A stretch of DNA of 64,000 nucleotides, from NCBI GenBank assembly GCA_947652115.1, contig OX393571.1, positions 18,526,379-18,590,378 of the forward strand. The letters run 5' to 3'. The position numbers were made by a program, and so were the translations under genes. The DNA comes from Blastomussa wellsi. Taxonomy: Eukaryota; Cnidaria; Anthozoa; Scleractinia; Plerogyridae. Under the pieces are notes generated by a model. The model searched no databases. It saw only the letters and a program-made list of their open reading frames with translations, and had not been told where the DNA came from. Of this stretch, positions 12,101 through 24,314 are shown piece by piece (position 1 is the stretch's first letter; each line of letters starts with the position of its first letter).

Positions 12101-15100
12101 TACACACATTTTGCCCCCCCCCCCCCCCACCCCTATGTAATGTTGACAGTAAACATCCATCTCACTCACAGGTGTATTTTTTCGTTTTTCAACATTGAAA
12201 GGGGGAACGGGGGTACTGAAACGTATTTAACAGTTATTAAGACCATAATTTCACGATTTTATATGCTTTCCAACAAAACATTTCTATGGTTATAGTATCT
12301 TCGAGAAAAGAAAAACGACATCAAACAAACAAACCTACAAAACTAAATAAAAAAATACATAAATATATACATCAGTAGTTCTATAAACACTCTATCTATT
12401 AATATTCCTTAGAAATTCCCAATGTTTTCTTTTGTTCTTAAAGTCGTTGAATGCGGAGGACCTGATCTCATCAGGAAGAGAATTCCAGAGTTTTCCAGCC
12501 AAGTGTTTGAATGAAGACCATAAGTTGTACTTTGAGGGTTAGCAAGAGATAAGCGTCCCATCCCCGGTCCTCGAGGAAAACCTTTTCCACAGTACCTTTT
12601 TAAGTGTCCAATCATGCCTCGTTTGTGGCCGTATAAAAATCCGCTTTATAGGACCCACATTAATATCAGTGAACTGGGCTTTGACGACGAGGTCGTCTCT
12701 GAAGAGAACAAAACACAATTAAAAATCTTTCGAAATAATTATGTTTTCTACATAATTTTATTATGCTGCCGTTTCAAACTCAAATTGCTGAAAACGTTAA
12801 CTTGAAGGTAGTTTTGGACATGCAATCTTTATTAGCATAGACGTTCATAATCTTATTTCCCCACTGCGAGAAGATATATCATTAAACACTTCATCACATT
12901 TCCAAACACCTTGAAGCTTTTAAGACGTAAGTATTTTCAACAAAAATTATTATGGCCAATCAGGCGCGAGCATTTGAATGGATCATGGAACTGGTCGTTT
13001 AAAGGAGCTACGTGACGGTTCGTGCATTTTGAAAAAATTTAGCCTAAATTTTCCAAAATCGTCATTGTAATCCATCTCAATCTTCTCCATCTTTAACCAT
13101 CCTTGTTTCTTTTTGGTTTAGTATCACTTCTCTGGTGTTTTCTTTCCTTACTAAACTATTAGTTTTTGGTTTCCTACGTTTTAAGGGTAATTTGGTTCGT
13201 TGCAAAAAATAACTAAAAAAAAAAACTCCTTTAAGTGGTAGCATCCCAGGGGAACTCTTGCGACTTCTTGTAAACTTTCGCCCCTGGGTCTCCGAGAATG
13301 CCTTTTGGTAATGGGCTCCTTGTTTTTCCCAGTCCCTTGGCATTTCGTTAAATCGAGGCTCCTCTGCAGTTGAGTACAAGCAATATGTAGCATACCCTTG
13401 GGTTTCTTGAGTTCGAGTTGTCAAATGTTGAATTTCCGTTTGTTGCTCTTCTCCAATAACCCTAACATAAATTGACAAGATCAAATTTTCCGCAGATGTA
13501 ACAGGACCGTAAACTTCGACCATGTAATTAACTGTTTAAAAAACAAAGAAACAAACAAAATGATTATAAAAAGGAGAATGGATACAACAAAACTACATAT
13601 TTTTTCTAGAAACGATTCACTTCTTTTCCCTTTATGCTATGCACTTTTTTCTTTGTTCTTATTCCGTCTGTCATTCTTTAATATTAGGTGAATAGCAATT
13701 GTAAAAACAGTTCTCAGCAGACTTGAATTAATCATGTAGTACTATATTCTAAATAATATCATTATTTCCTTTATTTTGCGTTGATTTCTTTCTTAGTGCA
13801 GTTTCAGCCACATTCTACTTACGGTAGGGTGGAATCCGTACTCTACCTGTAAAACAACGAAAATAGTAAGAGCTAGGGTTCAGTAAAAGCCAAAGTCAAA
13901 CTCAAAATTAAGGGGAGAGAAGCCTAAGTACAAAACAGTTGCTATAGATGGCTTCTTCTATCATATCTTGGGTTCCCTTTCAATCCTGGGATTAGTTTTT
14001 TGCCATGCTTGTTCTATAGGAGGCTGCTTTCACTTTTGGTACTGACCATATTTGAAAAATCACGCTAAAAACTCTCACAGCTTACATCTTTCTCGAATGA
14101 ACCCAAAGCCAATGGATAGAGTGCAACCAAATCGCGTGAAACTTGGCACGCTAATAGATATTACCTCCCATACTTACTCTGGGAGAAGGTTAGGGGAGAC
14201 CCAAACTAACGAAATAGGCCTTGAGTTACTTTTAGGTTACCGTCAGCTTACATAATTTGATTGTCAACTGACAACTTTCAAAACAAGGAATCCACTGAGC
14301 AGTACCAAATAACCCTATCGCGGGCTCTGATGTAGAGCTCATCGGGGTCACATATTTTTTGAAGTTGACCACTGACCGGCTAATGCTTCCATTGGATCGC
14401 AGGAAGGAATATTTTCCCCAAAAAAATTAAGATCCACTTTAATCTATATATTAGCTAAAACGTCTGAATTTCGAGTTTTAAAGTGTACACACGATTTACC
14501 AGAATGCCAGTCATCATCTCGCGGCCAGATGTTAATCTCTTGTCTAAACACTGCAGTTACCGTTTTTCCCCCTTTTGTAACCTTTGCCTGAAACACAGCA
14601 AAGCAAATCATGAAGTGTAAAATCAATTAAGCAATTGCATTTTTAGACCAATAATGATGTTCTTGCTTTTAATGTCAGAGCTTCTACTTCCTAAACTGCT
14701 TTGAGCCATTATAGGAAATGGTATCACAGTACCTCTTGAAGGGTCCACCCACGATCTTGATATCCGCTCGTTATTCTTTTTGGTAGTATCTCAATCTTCC
14801 TCACAGTACCAACATCATGATCGAAGAACTCGGATTTAATCATGTATAGGTCTCTAGAAAGAGTAAAACAATTGATTATCGCTCGATACACAAATAAGAC
14901 ATCGTTTAATCGAAAATTAATCCCATCTCCATGCATTCTTCGAGTTCTGTCACTTGGCAATCCCAAGAAAAACTTTGTCCCACAACCGAAAGCTTTGCTT
15001 TGTATAGGTAATCACATGAGGCCAAGTACTATTAAGGATTAATTGCACGAGAGTTTTCAAAATTTTCCAAAATTGCCCGAGTCGCGAAGCGACGAGGGCA

Positions 15101-18100
15101 ATTTGGAAAATTTTGAAAACTCAAGTGCAATTAATCCTTAATAGTACGAGGTCTCATGGGATTACTTGTTTATCAATAAAGGGCAAAATTTATACGAAGG
15201 AAAATCACGCGCGCAGTCTATTTTTATCTGGGAAGCCTGTTTAGCGCTACGGCAATTAACGGATTAGCCAATCATTAACAGGTAATCATGCCCTCTCTTG
15301 ATTACTAAAAATGCCCTCGATTAAGAAAAAATGCCCTCTCTCTCAACCAATCAGCGCTCAGTAATTTTGCCCTTTATTGATAAATAGTTAAAGGACACAG
15401 TGCTTTAAATAAGTAATTCACTTATTCGATGTTGCTGTATAAGTAATAAAAACTGTTACCGTTTTTATTACCAAGCACAACTTATCCTAGAACGATGACC
15501 CCCCTCTCCCCCATAAAACTCATTTATAGATAATATAGAGAAAATCATCAAGAATTTTCAAGAAGTTTTGTTAAAATAAATAAACTCCTCATTGGTAACG
15601 AATAAAACTACTTTCAAATCAAAGAAAACCTTAAAAGAGTAGTTTAAAAGGTAGAAAACCACCAAAGGGGTACCAATAAGCAAAATGAGGGATATTTAGA
15701 AGGACTGAGCTAAACTTTTCAAGTTATGTCTCATACGTGACACTGAAAGGTGTGAAGATCATCGTCCCCATGTCATGTTTATACATCCCCACCCATGGAC
15801 CCTACATTTTGCCGAACAAAACAAGAGCATATCATACCCTTCTAGCTCCTGCGTTTTATCATTCAAGACATGGACTGCAGTTTTCTGTTTCCCTTTTCCC
15901 TTAATCCTAACAGTCAGCCTGTATTCGCTGTTTACATGTGACTGCGGGGTGTAAATTTTCACTGTGTACCTAACTGTTGAAATAAACAAAGTACTAGTTG
16001 TTATGGATCGGACGCCACATACATTTTTCTTTTTAGCCAGAATTAAACATGAGGTTACTCGGCTAGATCTCTTTGTTACTCTCTCGCAATGTTGGGTTGA
16101 AAGAGAAGTAAATTACTGTGAGATATGTCTTGTAATCCTATAAAAATGTTTACTTTAGACTGTAGGATATTTAAAATTGGGAAACTTAACCTCGTTTTCT
16201 GTACGAAATAGTCAATTCAGCTGCCCTTTGTTATGTATTTGCTCTGCAGAGGTGATGTAGAAACCAGGGCGGTATATCGGAACCCTGCCAAGAAGTAATC
16301 CTCAAAACTCTTCAAGGCCATCATAATTTACTTATAAAATGACATGCTGTTAATTTAAATAAAGTTTTTACCTCGGCAAACCAATTGTCTCACTCGGCCC
16401 GCTAGACCATCTGCGATGGCGTTTAGGTTAGCAGCGGAAAACTCGATGTTTATGGCATCGTCTGGTTCTGAGACGATGCCTTTTAGCTCTTGTATTCGTT
16501 GTGTATTTTCAGTGTTGGGAATAAGGGCACCGACCATTTTGATGTTGTTATCGACTCTCAACTGCTTTGCTGTTTTCTCAAGCAAGAACGTGTCCATGAT
16601 GTCCCCATTCTCATGCTCCGTGTTCCCGTCTGAGAATATTACTAGAATCTTGAGATTTGTTGAATATGAAGAAAATAAATAACGACGATTTGTTAAAACA
16701 CTCAATTAGACGATGACACATCCAACACTCAGTTTGGTCAAAAAAATATCAGTCACAATTAAAACACACCTTCGCTGTATTGTCGTCTTTTCTGTCGTCA
16801 CGACGCTTGTCAAACTGTTTCAAAACCATTTCACCCAGGGCAAGATTTAATAGGTTTTGACCGCTTCCTCCATAACGGTATTTTGTATCTATGTTGCTGA
16901 TTGTGTCTTCTGCGCTGTCAAAGCAACTCATTCGCCGAGTCGTAGCGTAAGTTGCCAGTGCAAAGTTGTAGTCTTGTGTCTCACTGCCTAGAAGAGTCAT
17001 CAGTCTTCGCACAACAGTTTTTACGCTTTGACCTGTCGCTGCGGAAATACCCTGACTGTCTTGAATCAGAACAACCACATCCGCCTTGGTCTTGCAAAAA
17101 TCAGCACCTTTAAGATTGCAAAAACATTACCCTTGATTACTTTTTTGTTTCAAGTTCAAGCAGGGGTTCAGAAGTTATTCTTATATTTCTAACTGAATAA
17201 ACCCTAGTTTTCTGACTGTTTTTCAAACATACGTAGACCAGCCAATTTTCAATTGGCACTAATTCATCAGTTTTTTAGGCGATACCTGTGTAACCCAAGG
17301 TTCATTTTCCCTTTCTGCTAGCTATCATCGTGAAGTCGGCCAAAAATGTTCGGTTGCTTTAAACCTGCCATGCTCTGTATACTAAAATTAGTTTTGATTG
17401 TATTCAAAAAACAAAGGTTTTAGATAATCAAAATACCTTGTATATCTGGAAGCGGAACTTTGTCGAAATGACTTTTGATCTTGAGCTTCGATTTACAAAT
17501 TTAAAGGTTTTCTTTATTGCGGTGTTTTCAATTTCTGTTCCAAGAAAGCGAGCAAGAGATTACGAAATATTTAAGAAGTGGTTTGGAACTGAGTTGACCA
17601 CCAAGACGGCTAGTCCCCTTCGAAGCCGTCATTACGGACCTTCAGATCGGAGTACCAGTACGAGATCGAGTACGAGCACGATTTTCGAATTTCAAGTTAC
17701 GTTCCCAGAGCCCTCACTCCTCCCTGTTGGTGAGCAGGTAAAAAGGAGACCATCGGTACGAGATTGGTGTGAAATGTGAAAAGCATAAGTACGAGCACTA
17801 GGTTTGAAAAGTCGTACTCGTACTCGTACTCCATTCTGAAGGTCCCTATTAGGGTCAACACGGCTGCGACGGCGATGAAAGTGCTTAAAACTCTGAGTGA
17901 AAATAATTCCTTTCCTCTGGAATTATTTTCAAAAATCTTTAATTCTGGAGCTAAAACGTGAATGTTTTCATGTGCGATATATGCATTTTGTTTAAACAGC
18001 CCTACGAATTGCTGCTGTTTAAACTTTCCTCAATGTTTGCTAAGAAGTAGAAAAAACAAATTCAAAATCGTTCTCATCTTGCAACCGACTCTTATTAGTA

Positions 18101-21100
18101 TCGCTCTGAGAATAAACAGTACGAATTATGATAAATCACCATCGACCTGGAGCAAAAATGTTACCTGGAATAGCACATTGTTGATATAAGATGTTATCGA
18201 AGTTGATTTCAGCTTTGTTGTGCACCATGCATCGAACCATTTCCATGTCACAGAGACACACGGCATGCCTGCAGTTCTTCTCATCCTCATTTCTAACGCG
18301 ATATTCAGTCTTTGGAGCTACAATAACAAGTATAACTACATCTTACGAAATATTATTAACAAGGGTTAAAGTGCACCTAACCCCAAAATATTTTTTTCGC
18401 TAAAATAATCCTTTGAACCAGTTCCAAACGCATTGCACCTTTCGTTTCTCCCTTTTACAAAATTCGGACAATATATAGCATTCAAAGGTTACGAAAAACT
18501 GTACATCATACGTTCCACGACCGAGTCAGAAGGGGCTTGGGTCTATTCCTGATTTGACGTCACAAACTGATTTGCGTCGCATCAAGTCTTTGTAAACATG
18601 CATGCAAATCAGTTTGTGACGTCAAATCAGGAATAGACCCATGCCCCTTCTGACTCGGTCGTGGAACAAACGATGTACAGTTTTTCGTAACTTTTGAATG
18701 CTATAAGTAGTTAGAATTTGGTAAAAAGGAGAAACGAAAGGTGCAATGCTTTTCGAAGTGGTGCAAAGGTTTATTTTAGCGAAAAAAATATTTTGGGGTT
18801 AGGTGCACTTTAAATTCGGTAAAATTAGCAATTCACCGCAATTAATAGAAATTTACAGTGTCTACGATCAGCCATAAATATTATTTTACGATTTGCGTTG
18901 GCTAATGAGAGGACCCAAGAGTATCTTTAGTTGCCGCGTAGGTCACGTAGCCCTACTGCAACGCTTGCCTCCAAGCATTAATTGAGTCTTTGAGTTATTT
19001 TTTGTCAAAATTAATCCCGCTTGGTCGTCCTGTTATATAATGAGCTAGAAGTCAAGATAGATCATCGGAGTTATGAACGCAACTGACCTTTGCGATAACT
19101 GGTGGTTTGAATATTGGGTTCATTCAAATTGGTCATAATGAAACAAAAACAGACCATTAGTTTTGGTTTCCATCGATATATTTTTATTTTTGACTTGATA
19201 GTGATAGCATTTCTTTATGGAATACTTTTTCTCACAACCAAACTGATTCTGCGCTACGCACACTTACAGCATTTGTTGGTTTCACTGTTGTACTTGAATT
19301 TTTTCTTCATAAAACCACGTTTTCCCGCAACGTCACATCTATCCTCGCTTTTGTCCAGATCTGCCTCACAAAAATCGTGGACTTTGCAGCAGCTGAAGAA
19401 AATGTTAAATCAAGTTAATAAAGAGGAAAACCACAAAGACCAGGGAACTATTTCAAACGGAAATGAAAGGGTAGGAAAGTGTTAACTACCCAGGTTTGCG
19501 ATAGTTTTAATCCACGAGCACACACACATAAGTAAAGTAAAGTAAAGTAAAGTAAAAAGCTTTATTTGAATTCACTTATTGTATAGCACACCATTGCTAG
19601 TTTGAGCGAATATATACATTAATTATATAGCTACACCAAAATCCATTATTGTCAACAGATGCATTTTTTGTTAATTTTTGCCAACTGTCCAAATTTAAAA
19701 TAAATTGGACAGTTTTTGCTCAAAGTGTCCAATTTAAGAAAAATCTGGATACCTTCCATAAAAAATTAATTGTCAAGAAAAACTAGTTCGGAAGGTGAAA
19801 CATTTGCCATTTTCATATATTTTTGGATGCTATATAATTAACAGGTAACAGGACTACCTGCTTGTCCAATTTGGAAATAATTGGATTCAAAAAATTCCTC
19901 GAACTGCCAAATTGGACGAGGCCTACGGCAGTCCTCGGAATTTTTCTCATCCAATTATTTTCAAATTGGACAGCATGTAGTCCTATTACATATACAAATA
20001 AAATTTAAAATTTAAAATTTAAAACCTAATTTACAAGTTTATATAGGCCTAGAGAGTTCTAGAAGCGACTCAGCATATGCTATGCATGGTTACACAATAT
20101 ACGTTAATTGCTATTCATGAATATATCCTGATTGCGTAATGGAAAGAGAAACAAATTAACAGTAAACTGCCTGTATGACCCGACTGCTGTGCTTGTTTTT
20201 CTTGTGCTTATCAAGTTACTGTTTTGACTTCCAGGGTAGAGAGAAATATCATACTTACAAATCAAAGTTGTCCACATATTTTCCGTGTCCCCGTTGACCA
20301 CACCAGCAACCGTAATTGTAAAGACGACTGACTTCATCCCTTGTTTTACCTAGCCCGGCCACCAACAATTTTAACACCTGAAGGGCTCTTTTTGTACGGG
20401 CAAAAGTGGACCTTTTCTCTACTTTCTCTTCTGAAAATATATTTTTAACATTTCAAATATGTTAGAGTATCATTACGGGGATTGTAAATAGCCAACTGGT
20501 CTGCCTCTTGCCAGTTGGGATTTTAACAACTTACTGTTTTATTTACAACATTTGTTCCCTTATTTACAGTGTCCTCAACTGGTACAACAGTGCTAAATAC
20601 ATTGATTTTGGTATTACAAAAAGAAATAGAAATCATATATTCAAAATAGCGACAGAACAGATCTTGGCTGAGATACCATTTAGTTGCTGAAGGTTTGCAG
20701 AAAATCCTAATTAAATCACAGTAGAAAATGGCTAATTTGCTATTAAAGTTTCCTTCACTTTCTCGTTTGAAGTCCATCATTACGTTATTCTCTAGGCCGA
20801 TTGCTTATTAACGTTTCGGTGTGATTTGGTTTTATTTGTATAGGACCACTATAAAATTTATTGTTAGGGAAAATTGACGGATGAGCACCTTTAGTTAATA
20901 AGGAAAACCTTGCTCAGGAGATACATTTCATTAGTATCAAAAATAATCTAGTAATCTGACTTATAAAAACAATGAACACTACTTGCCATTTGGTTGTCCG
21001 CTTTCATCCTGGCGATCATTCATCACAGATGATGCTCGACCTGCAAAGGAATTGTACCACTGATAATTATTTTGTAAAGCTTATTGCAGATGTTACTAAC

Positions 21101-21435
21101 AGATACGTATACGTAGTAAATGCAGATAGATGGTTTTAACTTTTGATCAGAGAGCAGAGTGACAAGCAATCACACTCTTAAAGCTGGGCATTGCAGTTTG
21201 CATTTCGTACTCATACTCAGAAATGAAAGAAGGAAAAACTAAATTTTAGCAATAATTCAATCTTAACCCATTTTCATTTTAGAAAAACTACTCACCAAAC
21301 CATAGTACTATATTTGTTTTATGGAATAACTTTTGAAATACATGTATCTAAAGTATTATTAGAATTCAAGTTACCAAAGCTTAAATTCATCAGAAGCATT
21401 GCCCATCCCACATAAACGACGGGGAAAATACTCAT
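9176..21435 (-). CDS. Gene 2: secreted phospholipase A2 - VWA - two PLAT modules, 638 aa
   Basis: Fifteen exons, all in phase (high to low): 21435-21375, 21040-20987, 20430-20259, 19392-19268, 18317-18165, 17107-16770, 16648-16372, 15973-15838, 14853-14733, 14587-14500, 13846-13823, 13531-13396, 12698-12596, 11524-11443, 9222-9176. Exon 1 encodes a 20-residue signal peptide (MSIFPVVYVGW then hydrophobic). Exon 3 has dibasic sites (VEKR, RTKR) before the PLA2 calcium loop YGCWCGQRGHGK; exon 4 the active site CCKVHDFC; exon 5 CLCDMEMVRC. Exons 6-7: VWA-like (LIQDSQGIS; ILVIFSDG). Exons 8-10 and 12-14: two PLAT-like modules (VRYTVKIYTP, DVGTVRKIEI, RGWTL; then NYMVEVYGP, NVGPIKRIFI, DWTL) separated by a 24-nt microexon. 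Intron 2 uses a GC donor. Intron 14 contains a 1.54-kb transposon. Predicted secreted, calcium-dependent lipase with adhesion domains; the biological role is unknown. Confidence 0.87.
9847..11386. mobile_element. 1.54-kb terminal-inverted-repeat transposon carrying a helicase fragment
   Basis: The termini begin TAGCCTGCGTGGCAGGCGTC and are matched in reverse complement at 11386, with homology running about 100 bases inward. The insertion is flanked by a direct repeat ATTAGGGTC (9838-9846 and 11387-11395), a 9-bp (or 8-bp) target duplication. The only coding remnant is the RecQ-like helicase fragment at 10073-10502. The rest (10510-11280) has no recognisable gene. It sits in the last intron of gene 2 in opposite sense. 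An 8-9 bp duplication fits hAT, P or Zisupton-like groups; I cannot assign the superfamily. Confidence 0.85.
10073..10502 (+). pseudogene. RecQ-like DNA helicase fragment, broken
   Basis: Two overlapping frames give superfamily 2 helicase motifs in order: VEQMKAITHLF (motif 0-like), AVLPTGF (motif I, but the GKS that should follow is missing), LLVMTPMVSIINDQ (Ia), then, after a frame change near 10310, FDVVFASAE and VVDESHAVETW (motif II, Walker B). A GTGAGA splice donor follows at 10503, so this may be one former exon. Loss of the Walker A lysine and the frameshift make it non-functional. Confidence 0.75.
15006..15387. mobile_element. Composite inverted-repeat element, copy 2
   Basis: Reverse complement of the element at 5595-5972, including the palindrome with core GTCGCGAAGCGACGAGG and the TTTATCAATAAAGGGC termini, with near identity throughout. 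It lies in the gene 2 intron between the first and second PLAT exons, the same intron that holds copy 1 in gene 1. Confidence 0.75.
17636..17845. mobile_element. Palindromic element with GAGTACGAG sub-repeats
   Basis: Ends GGACCTTCAG and CTGAAGGTCC. Inside both arms are repeated GAGTACGAG / CTCGTACTC units. Short non-autonomous element in the gene 2 intron between the PLA2 and VWA exons. Confidence 0.6.
18370..18809. mobile_element. 440-bp palindromic MITE with TTAA target site
   Basis: Ends AGTGCACCTAACCCCAAAAT and the reverse complement, flanked on both sides by TTAA (18366-18369 and 18810-18813). Nearly the whole element folds into a hairpin, with arms including ACCGAGTCAGAAGGGGC and TGACGTCAAATCAGGAATAG. 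A TTAA duplication points to a piggyBac-like mobiliser; the superfamily is inferred from the target site only. In the gene 2 intron between two PLA2 exons. Confidence 0.8.
19531..19556. repeat. (AAAGT)n microsatellite
   Basis: About five AGTAA/AAAGT units followed by AAAAAGCTTTATTTGAATTCACTTATT. This resembles the tail of a retrotransposed element. Intron of gene 2. Confidence 0.6.
19844..19989. mobile_element. Short inverted-repeat element (family of 3990-4098)
   Basis: Ends GTAACAGGACTACCTGCTTG and GCATGTAGTCCTATTAC. Inner inverted arms AATTGGA / TCCAATT. In a different gene 2 intron from its relative in gene 1, so an independent insertion. Confidence 0.65.
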
Positions 21436-22136
21436 CTTTGTGCTGTGTAAAGAGGAAAAGACACACAGTTAGTAGCGTCATAGACCAAACCATACATCGG
21501 GCGTTTTTCTTTGGCAATCTCGAACAGAAGTAAAAGAATTTTATTTCATTATTTTACTTTCTTAAAACAGAAGTTTGAGTATAATCGGGCAATACACTTT
21601 ACAAAATTTTAAGCAGTGAACACTAATATTTGTTCTCCATTCGCACAATCAAAATAGCAATATATTGCAGACTACAAAATCTTATTTCTGACAACAGCTT
21701 TTCCTGTAAATTTGGAGAGATGGCACTCGACCCTCCATTGTTATAATGGTTTCACGTTAACTGTAAAGTGATAAATAAGCGAGAGCTGTTTGATTAAAAA
21801 AGCAGCCTAATGATTTCATTTCAGCCTGATGGCCAGATGGATAACACAGTTTAGACTGAAAGATTATCCCACTCATATTTTAGTATAGATATCTAGGTAA
21901 TCTTAGTTTTTGTATTAGTTTGTGTCCCCTTATTAGTATGTGATCTTCCCAGACTATATGGTTTTGACACTGTAATCTTCTTGTCTATCTAAAAACGCGT
22001 TGCTGTCGCTGTTAACAACACAACAGGAGGAAAAAGCACTTCAAGGGCAGGAAAAACTGACTTTCAAAACAGGATAACAAAAGTTCTCCGTTGATTACTG
22101 GCAAATATTGGAAAGTCTAAACCTAAGTTTCTTTAG

Positions 22137-22168
<32 letters not shown>

Positions 22169-22377
22169 ACGTCGGTGGGAAGTATAACAATATAATTTGG
22201 TTTTATCAACTGGGTTGATAATGTGAATTGGCCACCGTAAAGAGATTCAAGAGCTGACGTTTCGAGCGTTAGCCCTTCGTCGGAGGTCGACGGAGGGCTA
22301 ACGCTCGAAACGTCAGCTCTTGAATCTGTTTACGGTGGCCAATTCACATTATCAACCCAGTTGATAAGACAAAATTA
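22137..22377. mobile_element. Foldback element, copy 1
   Basis: Hairpin with arms GCTAACGCTCGAAACGTCAG and its complement. A unique left arm starts AGGGGGTAAGTTTCTAAAG. Flanked by a 14-bp direct repeat CTAAGTTTCTTTAG (22123-22136 and 22378-22391). Same family as 23414-23669 and 37345-37602. Confidence 0.8.
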
Positions 22378-22587
22378 CTAAGTTTCTTTAGTTGGCAAAA
22401 TTTTGTCCAGGAAATGAAAAATGACTGCAGACGTATTTTTCTTTACACTGTAAAGGCGTGCTTTTTAGAAGATGAAATATTGATACGAGCAAAGCATCAA
22501 CATATTGATATTTTCAGAAAGGTGTGAAAATATACGGAAAAGAAATGGAGGATTACAAGCAGGTTTCGGGGTAAGATCATTACTTAC

Positions 22588-22690
22588 GTTGAAAAACCCA
22601 CAACTCAAAAATTTCTTCCTACTTTCTTCCGGCTTTGGCAAAGCGTTCTTTAGTGGCTAGTGGTATAGTTAATGCCAGTTCAGCCTGGTA
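22588..22690 (-). promoter_or_regulatory. Putative 5' non-coding exon of gene 2
   Basis: Ends in a GTAAGT donor (22587-22582, minus strand), and an acceptor (TTTACACAG) lies seven bases before the gene 2 ATG. Its 5' part (GGCATTA) matches the corresponding exon of gene 3. The 5' boundary is approximate. Confidence 0.5.
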
Positions 22691-23129
22691 ACAATTACGT
22701 AGTTACTTTGAAAAAACCACTTAGAGTATGAAATTTTAATGATGCGAAGTGTAAATAGATAGTTAAGGTACAAGCGTCAACCTGCAAGGAAGAAATATTT
22801 GAATGAGGCCAGCGTTTGATTGCTGTGTCGCATGTTAGCTGGTGATCTACGATCTCACAAAGGAAACTTCAGTTTTGTGGCTCACGATAAGATAACTTAC
22901 TTGAAATTCTGCGTATAAAAACTTACAAGCACGAAAAAGTAACGTGGTGAGTACTCTCTTAAGGGTAACGACTGTAACCATCTTCAAGTAAAACGCCTTT
23001 ATAATTATCTGCTGTTATTTAGATAAGAACGGAGTTATAAACCTTTATTTTGTTCTGGTACCTATTTTTTCCCTTTAAAGTTTCGTGATCGATACTAGCA
23101 CATTACTATTTGGCGAGCGTGAGCATGAC

Positions 23130-23280
23130 GTAATATATCAAACACGAGAGACAGTGTTTCATCGGGATATCCAAACACCGAGAAGAGAGTTGAAAATACG
23201 ACGCGCAGCGAAGTATTTTTAATGAACTTCGAGGTGTTTGGATAGCCGATGAAACACTGTCTCGAGTGTTTGATATATCT
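23130..23280. repeat. Hairpin inverted repeat
   Basis: Arms ATATATCAAACAC...GACAGTGTTTCATCGG and the reverse complement around a loop of about 60 bases that includes TACGACGCGCAGCGAAGTA. Likely a small palindromic element. Confidence 0.6.
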
Positions 23281-23413
23281 TCTCAATCGAAACAAAAACC
23301 AAGGAGTAAACGGAGAAATAAAATCGCCAAAATCTATGCTAATTAAGATCGGGTATCAAAACCTCCTTCACGGTTATGATTTTCTTTGTTTTAACTCGAT
23401 GAATTATTAATGA

Positions 23414-23669
23414 ATAGAGGGGGTAAGTTTCTAAAGAAACCGTGGTGCTGCGTCGGTGGGAAGTATAACAATATAATTTGGTTTTATCAACTGGGTTGAT
23501 AATGTCAATTGGCCACCGTAAAGAGATTCAAGTGCTGACGTTTCGAGCGTTAGCCCTTCGTCGGAGCGAATCGCTCCGACGAAGGGCTAACGCCCGAAAC
23601 GTCAGCACTTGAATCTCTTTACGGTGGCCAATTGACATTATCAACCCAGTTGATAAAACCAAATTATAG
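23414..23669. mobile_element. Foldback element, copy 2
   Basis: Same family as 22137-22377, with a 12-bp direct repeat AATTATTAATGA on both sides (23402-23413 and 23670-23681). Arms are nearly perfect. Confidence 0.85.
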
Positions 23670-23713
23670 AATTATTAATGAGTTTGAGAAAGGTAGTTTC
23701 TCAATAAATAAAG

Positions 23714-23715
<2 letters not shown>

Positions 23716-23759
<44 letters not shown>
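23716..23759. repeat. (ATT)n microsatellite
   Basis: About 14 uninterrupted TAT/ATT triplets upstream of lectin 1. Confidence 0.9.
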
Positions 23760-23760
<1 letters not shown>

Positions 23761-24314
23761 CTTTATGACAACTACATTAATCATCTAGTTGTTTCTAGAT
23801 AGACACCAATAGAGAAACGCCTGAGTTGTCAAGAAAATAATAATAAGTTTTAGGAGTAGAATTTACCCAAGCGTAGTCTTGTCCCAAACTGCGCGAAAAG
23901 ACACAGACCTGATAACACATACTGTGCAAAACCTGTTACCAATTATGTCACCAGAAACGACCTATGATCCCGCGAAAAATGTATTATCTCATTGTTTAGC
24001 AGGACAACATTTTTTCCGCCCATGGTCAGTCGTTTATAAAATCAAATAGCAACGTTAAACCGTTCAAAGTAAGTTAATAACAATCAAATATTCGTTTTTT
24101 TGTTAAGGAATGATTAGCTATTTTTGTTTAAACAAATATGCTCACCCTAAATCTGTCCTAATTGTCCACAAAACCGCTCATTGTTTTCTTGGCAATACTT
24201 AAACGTTTTGCAGACACTTGAAGATAAGGACGAATAAGTACTAGTATCGTTTTAATTAGGATTTTGGTGAAGCAAGTTAATGGACAATTTCTAACTTACT
24301 TTTTCAGGTGAAAG

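Larger units (their letters stand above)
21436..24307. other. Divergent intergenic region between gene 2 and lectin 1
   Basis: It holds the 5' non-coding exon of gene 2 (near 22588-22690), two foldback elements (22137-22377 inside the 5' UTR intron of gene 2, and 23414-23669), a hairpin (23130-23280) and an ATT microsatellite (23716-23759). Lectin 1 probably has a spliced 5' UTR, since TTTTCAG directly precedes its start exon at 24308. No other gene seen. Confidence 0.5.

Noticed and set aside
22250..22320. Hammerhead-ribozyme-like core in the foldback arms (CCGACGAAGGGCTAACGCTC followed by GAAAC).
   Set aside because: The core needs CUGANGA but all three copies have CCGACGA, and sequences on either side cannot form stem I. 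The resemblance is probably accidental, though Penelope-like elements elsewhere do carry such ribozymes.
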